Source of the DNA: Cercis canadensis
Lineage: Eukaryota > Streptophyta > Magnoliopsida > Fabales > Fabaceae
NCBI GenBank assembly: GCA_003255065.1
Contig: QAOA01002045.1
Coordinates: 124,001-188,000 of the forward strand
DNA length: 64,000 bases
Reading direction: 5' to 3'
The notes beneath the pieces were generated by a model. The model had not been told where the DNA came from. It saw nothing but the letters and a program-made list of their open reading frames with translations, and did not search any database. A program made the position numbers and the translations under genes. This document shows, piece by piece, positions 59,696 to 64,000 of the stretch (positions are counted from its first letter, which is position 1; each line of letters starts with the position of its first letter).

Positions 59696-61030
59696 AGTCT
59701 TGATCTCTAATCTCTCAAGTGAAATGGCCAATTGATCTTGCAAATTGAAGCTCAATTTGTTTCTCTCTATCTCTACACCTTTCACTATAAAAGATTTAAC
59801 CTCAACCTGTGTACCTATATATCTGTGTACCTCTCACTTTAAAAGATACAAATTCATATATAAAAGACTACATTAGACTTGTTTGGTAACTGGGTCTTAC
59901 AAACTGACCACATTCAGGGTATGAGGCACAATGATACAGGTGTGCACCCCTTATGATCAACGAATAGAATTTTGTGACTATAAGTACTCGTTACACTTTG
60001 ATCACGTGGCTGTGTTTGAGTGGTTACGTGCACAGGATTGTGGTGTAGGGTAACCATTGGATCATCGATTTGTAACGAATACTATTACTAGTGCAGTGGT
60101 GCACATACATAATGCGTGATGCTCTAGGAAGGGTCCACTGTTACCCTTTTATTTGGTAAGAGAAGCTCTGTTTCAGAATACGGTTCATCCCTTTTGTCCA
60201 TAAGCACTAATAAGCACTCAATGCCTTACGTCCAATTTTGGAACCAAGTAAATACAATGAAGGGCCATACACCAAATATAAGATTAATTGGTCACATCTC
60301 TTCTTCTTACTTTCTCTTTGAATTTAATTTTCATCACTAATAATAATGTAGATCGTTTTACATATTTATTGCTCGATTTTAGATAGTGTTAATTTGATTG
60401 CATACTTTTGTGGTTTAGGTAGTATTGTTGAGTGGGATGTCACTCCTTCGCTTTAGTACTCTTGTTTGTTGGATGAGTGCTTGGTTAATACTCTTCCTAC
60501 TTGCCTTTAGCACAAAAAAAAAATTGTAACAAAACACTCATGCTTAGCTCTTATATAGAGGGAGAACTAAAGAAGGGGGGAAAACTCTTGATTTATAGTT
60601 AAGATCTTATGTCATAATATTAGTGCCTAAGTTGTAATTTCTACTTTCTGTTGATTTTTTTTTTTGTTCCATAACATTGCAGTGATTTGAACTCTTAACC
60701 AATTGTAAATTACTGAAATTTCTCTCAACTAGACTATATATAAAGTGGCTTAACTAGTTGTTTTTATTATTGCTTTTTTTTTTTGGATAAACAAAGAGAA
60801 AACAAAAAAATTACACTCGAACAGAAGAAAATATGTAAGATCTGCCAGTAAAACCAAGCTCAACTCTGATATCCTTTTGCTCCCATTTGTTATTATTGAT
60901 ACTTTTTAAATATTAAGAGGTAAACTTTTTTCTACCAAAATTTCAGATATTGTTTCAAGAAGCAAAACATTGATGAAAAGAAAAAAAATAGAAGAATAGT
61001 AATTAACAATGAATCTAGATATGATCTATT
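59696..61030 (-). promoter_or_regulatory. 5' flank of the aminopropyltransferase gene
   Basis: Read on the minus strand, a TATA-like 'agatatatagg' at about 59815-59825 lies about 120 nt before the ATG, which would give a leader of roughly 90 nt. A CACGTG G-box is at 60003-60008. Beyond about 60300 the sequence is AT-rich with nothing recognised. Promoter assignments are inference. Confidence 0.35.
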
Positions 61031-61034
61031 GATA

Positions 61035-61740
61035 CATTTGTAATTTGAGTAAAACCTCTGTTTGGTCCTCGAAAGATAGGTTCGGTGACAGTTTAGTCCC
61101 CCAAAGAATTTTACCGACACTTTAGTCCCCCAAAGATGGTTCCGTCAGCCATTTTAGTCCTCTGCTTGTGCCCGTGAAGTGAACTTAACAGAAAATGCCA
61201 CGTGGCCCGTTAACTGGTGATGTGTCCGTCAAATGCTGAGCTGGAACGCTTAAGTGGCAAGTGGTGGGGCTGATGAGTGGGATGAAGCTGAACGGCGTCG
61301 TTTTGAAGCTTCTGGTAAACACCCAAACCACCCAAACGGCGTCGTTTTCGCAGGAGACCTAAGCACTTCATCACCTTGACCCAAACGGCGTTGTCTCATC
61401 GAGCCCTTCTTCATCAAACACATTGTCTAAAAATGAGAAAGCACTTGGCCGGAATTTGAACCCTAAGCCCTTGTTCATCGCGAATTCTTTCATTGTTGTA
61501 ACTGAGCAAGACCGTTAGCGAAGGAAAATTCTTGAATTCCTGGAAGATTTCCCCAAATTGACAGCATCTCCGTAGCCCCCGAAATCGCCATTGACGCACT
61601 GCAATTCTTGTAACAGTTGCGACTTTCTGTGTCACTGTACACATTTCGATTCGTTGGAACTCAGTGGTGGTGGAATCGCCTAAGCCCCATCTTGTAACCC
61701 AAAGCCCCAATATCGATCGAAGTTCCTTTCTCTCTCAGGT
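61035..61740 (+). mobile_element. Decayed DNA-transposon end (possibly MULE-like)
   Basis: Repeats of 'tttagtcccccaaaga' at about 61094 and 61120, 'ggttccgtcagccatttta', and two copies of 'aacggcgtcgtttt' (about 61292 and 61335) plus 'aacggcgttgt'. I recognise this composition from the terminal/5' regions of plant Mutator-like elements. The GC content is visibly higher than the surroundings. No transposase ORF follows, so it is a fragment. Confidence 0.35.
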
Positions 61741-64000
61741 GTGTTCTTGTTCATAGAACTTTTTGTTTACGGACATATACATACTTCGGTGTGGTTGACT
61801 TCTGTGTCATATTTTTGTCTTTCCTGTCGACAATGGGTAGTTTTCCTTACATATGAGTGATTTAATCTTGGTGTACTTATATTGTGTTCTTGATTGCGTG
61901 GTTGTGTACCAAACTTGTATTGTGATCCAGGGGTTTTAATTTCTGATTTGAAAGTGGTGCATATTCTATTTTATTTTCGGGTCTTTGTCTTGGTGGTCCA
62001 CATGTTGTTGGTTTGAGACAGGAGTGGTATGTGCATGTGTTACAGTGGTCCACCTGTTCTATAATATTGTCAAAATCATTGTGGTGGTCCCTGTAAAACC
62101 TTTGTGGGCAAAATTATCCTTTTTCTTTGTGTCTGTCTTTGGTGTTGTCATCTATTTAGGGATTGAAATGAGGCTGGTTATATCGGTCAATCCGTATTTC
62201 CTACTGTAATTCTATAAGTGCAGCCATTTGCTAGCTTTCTTGTGAATTTAAATGTGGTATGTGCATGTGTTCCTTGATTAAGGTCAACGTCTGACTGTTT
62301 GCTTTTTTTTCTCTATTTTGCAGAGGTCACTCGTTGGAGGTAGACATATATTTGGTGTATGTGAGACAGTTGTTTGAATAAATAAGGTTAGTTCTTATTT
62401 GTTTTATTTTAGGCTTGGTATGTGTATGTCTTATAGTTTGACATAGTTTATTTTACCCTTTGGTGCCACGATCTATTTGTTGATTAGGTTTTAGAGCTTC
62501 TGGTTGTTACTTCCAATTATGTGCATCATAGTGAGGCTGCAATATTTGCGAGATAAATTTTGTGAACTTTGGCTGTGATACCTTTGTGTCTGTGAGTCTA
62601 AATTGTCTAGGACTTTCACTTGGTTTGTTCATGCAATGGTGAATGATATGTTCCCTAGCCAATAATTTAAACATTTCCATAGAAGTATAATTATTTTCTT
62701 TGGTTCCTTTGTTTTCCTTGTTTCCTCTGTTTCCTTCTATGTCTAAATTGGCATATGCTCTTCTATATATGTTTTATTTTCTCTACAAATTTTGAACTCA
62801 GTTTTGATATGTAATAAGCATATGGCTACCACATGATGACCCTGCTGTTATATTTTTCTTCTATCAATTCCATCTTTCGAATTGTTTCTTTAAATAATAA
62901 GTTTACCTTAAACTTATGTTCTTGTGCAACTAGACCATTAATTGAGAAAGTATTTTCCCCATGTAAAGAACTACTCAATTAAATAAACAAGAAGATGAAT
63001 ATATAACCTAAAATGTAGAAAATGCAAGAACAAAAATTGTATAACAATGTACAAATCGAAATAGTTGATGGGAAAACTTACTATGACAGAGATTTACCTC
63101 TTGATGACTGTAGAATCTTTTGAATTTGGTTACGGTTGTGTCATCTTGCTTCCACCACAGAATGAAAGCGTTTGAAATGTTGATTAGAGGATCTCAATCT
63201 CAATGAAAAGTATGGGCATCAAAGTGAGTTGGTAGTGAGGTTATATATATGGAATTTCAAGTGGAGTGTGTGGTACTCAAAGTTTCTTGCTAACTTTTAT
63301 TTCTATACAATTTGTAGGCATGAAATAGAATTTACATAGCACAAAAGAGAAGCAAGAGCAGCCTTTTGAGAAAGAATTTTGATAGACTGATTGTTTGTTT
63401 TTGGCATATGTAATTGGTATTCTTGTATCCATTGGATTTTCTTTATAATATTCTTTTCTTTCCTTATGGGTTTTGCCAAACTATTTAAAATTGTCCTTTA
63501 TAAGATATATAACTAAATGAATAAAAATAATTTTTCTCATTGATATTTTTGAGATATATTTTGCACTATTTTTTGAGTCGTAGCATGCACATGTTGCTTG
63601 TTGTGACGGGTGAGTAAGAAATGAAGTTGGTTGCTGTGAATTGTGACTATTAAATTCATTCTATTGTATAACCCATCTTTTTTTATTGGTTATGTGACAG
63701 CATGAAGACTTGAACCCCTAATGAAGACTATTAAATTCATTCTATTAAATTCATTCCTTTACCTTTTTACGTTTATAAGTCTTGTCCACCAATGTTTGTT
63801 CTTCCAAAACAATATGTTTCCTTGCAATTAAGTTGCAAGAAGCATATATATATATGGCTTTGAGGACTGTAACTTTAGTACAATTTTTTCTATTAGAAGC
63901 AACTTACCTCCTTTCCAGGATTGGAGTTTCCATTTTGTTTATTGTAAACACAGCAGAATGGATCCCTCTTTGAATATTATATTTGCAGTTCGACAAGTGA
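61741..64000. other. No gene recognised
   Basis: T-rich sequence with several intron-like features (for example 'ttttgcag' at about 62318). No recognisable protein was found on either strand. It could be 5' leader/intron sequence of the element starting at about 61035 or plain intergenic DNA. Confidence 0.4.

Noticed and set aside
59696..59785. Upstream extension of the synthase reading frame by 30 codons
   Set aside because: The extension has no ATG; the first in-frame ATG is at 59695.
61414..61710. 98-codon minus-strand ORF
   Set aside because: It lies in the decayed transposon end and does not resemble a known protein.
61985..62209. 74-codon hydrophobic ORF
   Set aside because: T-rich sequence readily gives Phe/Val/Leu frames; no family match and no splice context.

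Overview
The window is nuclear DNA from a flowering plant, most likely a woody eudicot. The evidence is AT-rich sequence, genes split by GT-AG introns, plant-type transporter and polyamine-synthase families, TTTAGGG-type telomere-like motifs, and a dense mix of plant transposon classes. The species cannot be named from the sequence alone.

The backbone is a head-to-tail array of AVT1-type vacuolar amino-acid transporter genes on the + strand. There is one truncated relic (copy A, 6596-6917) and four apparently intact three-exon genes: B 9356-13176, C 29594-32631, D 42011-44834 and E 52721-54780. In all four intact genes exon 2 is exactly 608 nt and exon 3 starts in the same phase. D and E are the youngest pair and share homologous 5' and 3' flanks. 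Upstream lies a decayed subtilase pseudogene (about 940-1745). Downstream, in convergent orientation, is a ten-exon thermospermine/spermidine-synthase-like gene (55547-59695, minus strand) with an unusual Asp-to-Asn change in its active-site motif.

The space between genes is largely nested mobile elements. These include a decayed gypsy-type LTR (1-900), a long-TIR element carrying an unrecognised gene fragment (2005-4124), several inverted-repeat elements, and a Copia retrotransposon on the minus strand with a truncated 3' LTR (14834-20895). A small LTR-type element (22150-23560) appears with and without a hAT insertion. A hAT-like element (23727-28304) contains a CACTA element (23956-27631). 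A Helitron just 3' of copy C (32892-39283) contains a second, inverted CACTA element (33295-37299) and a Mutator-like MITE. Also present are a Tourist-like MITE (40179-40627), a 5'-truncated LINE carrying a hAT MITE (45560-47405), and a ~4 kb element (48661-52647) inserted about 70 bp upstream of the start codon of copy E. The last carries three exons of a LIFEGUARD/BI-1-like gene.

The assembly itself shows a pattern. Thirteen single N's mark joins, and at many of them the sequence on the two sides of the N is the same segment written twice (32-454 bp). One such join exposes two haplotypes, with and without a hAT insertion. Distances in this window are therefore inflated by roughly 1.5 kb or more, and several apparent tandem duplications are artefacts.

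The last ~4 kb (59.9-64 kb) holds only a decayed transposon end and sequence in which no gene is recognised.
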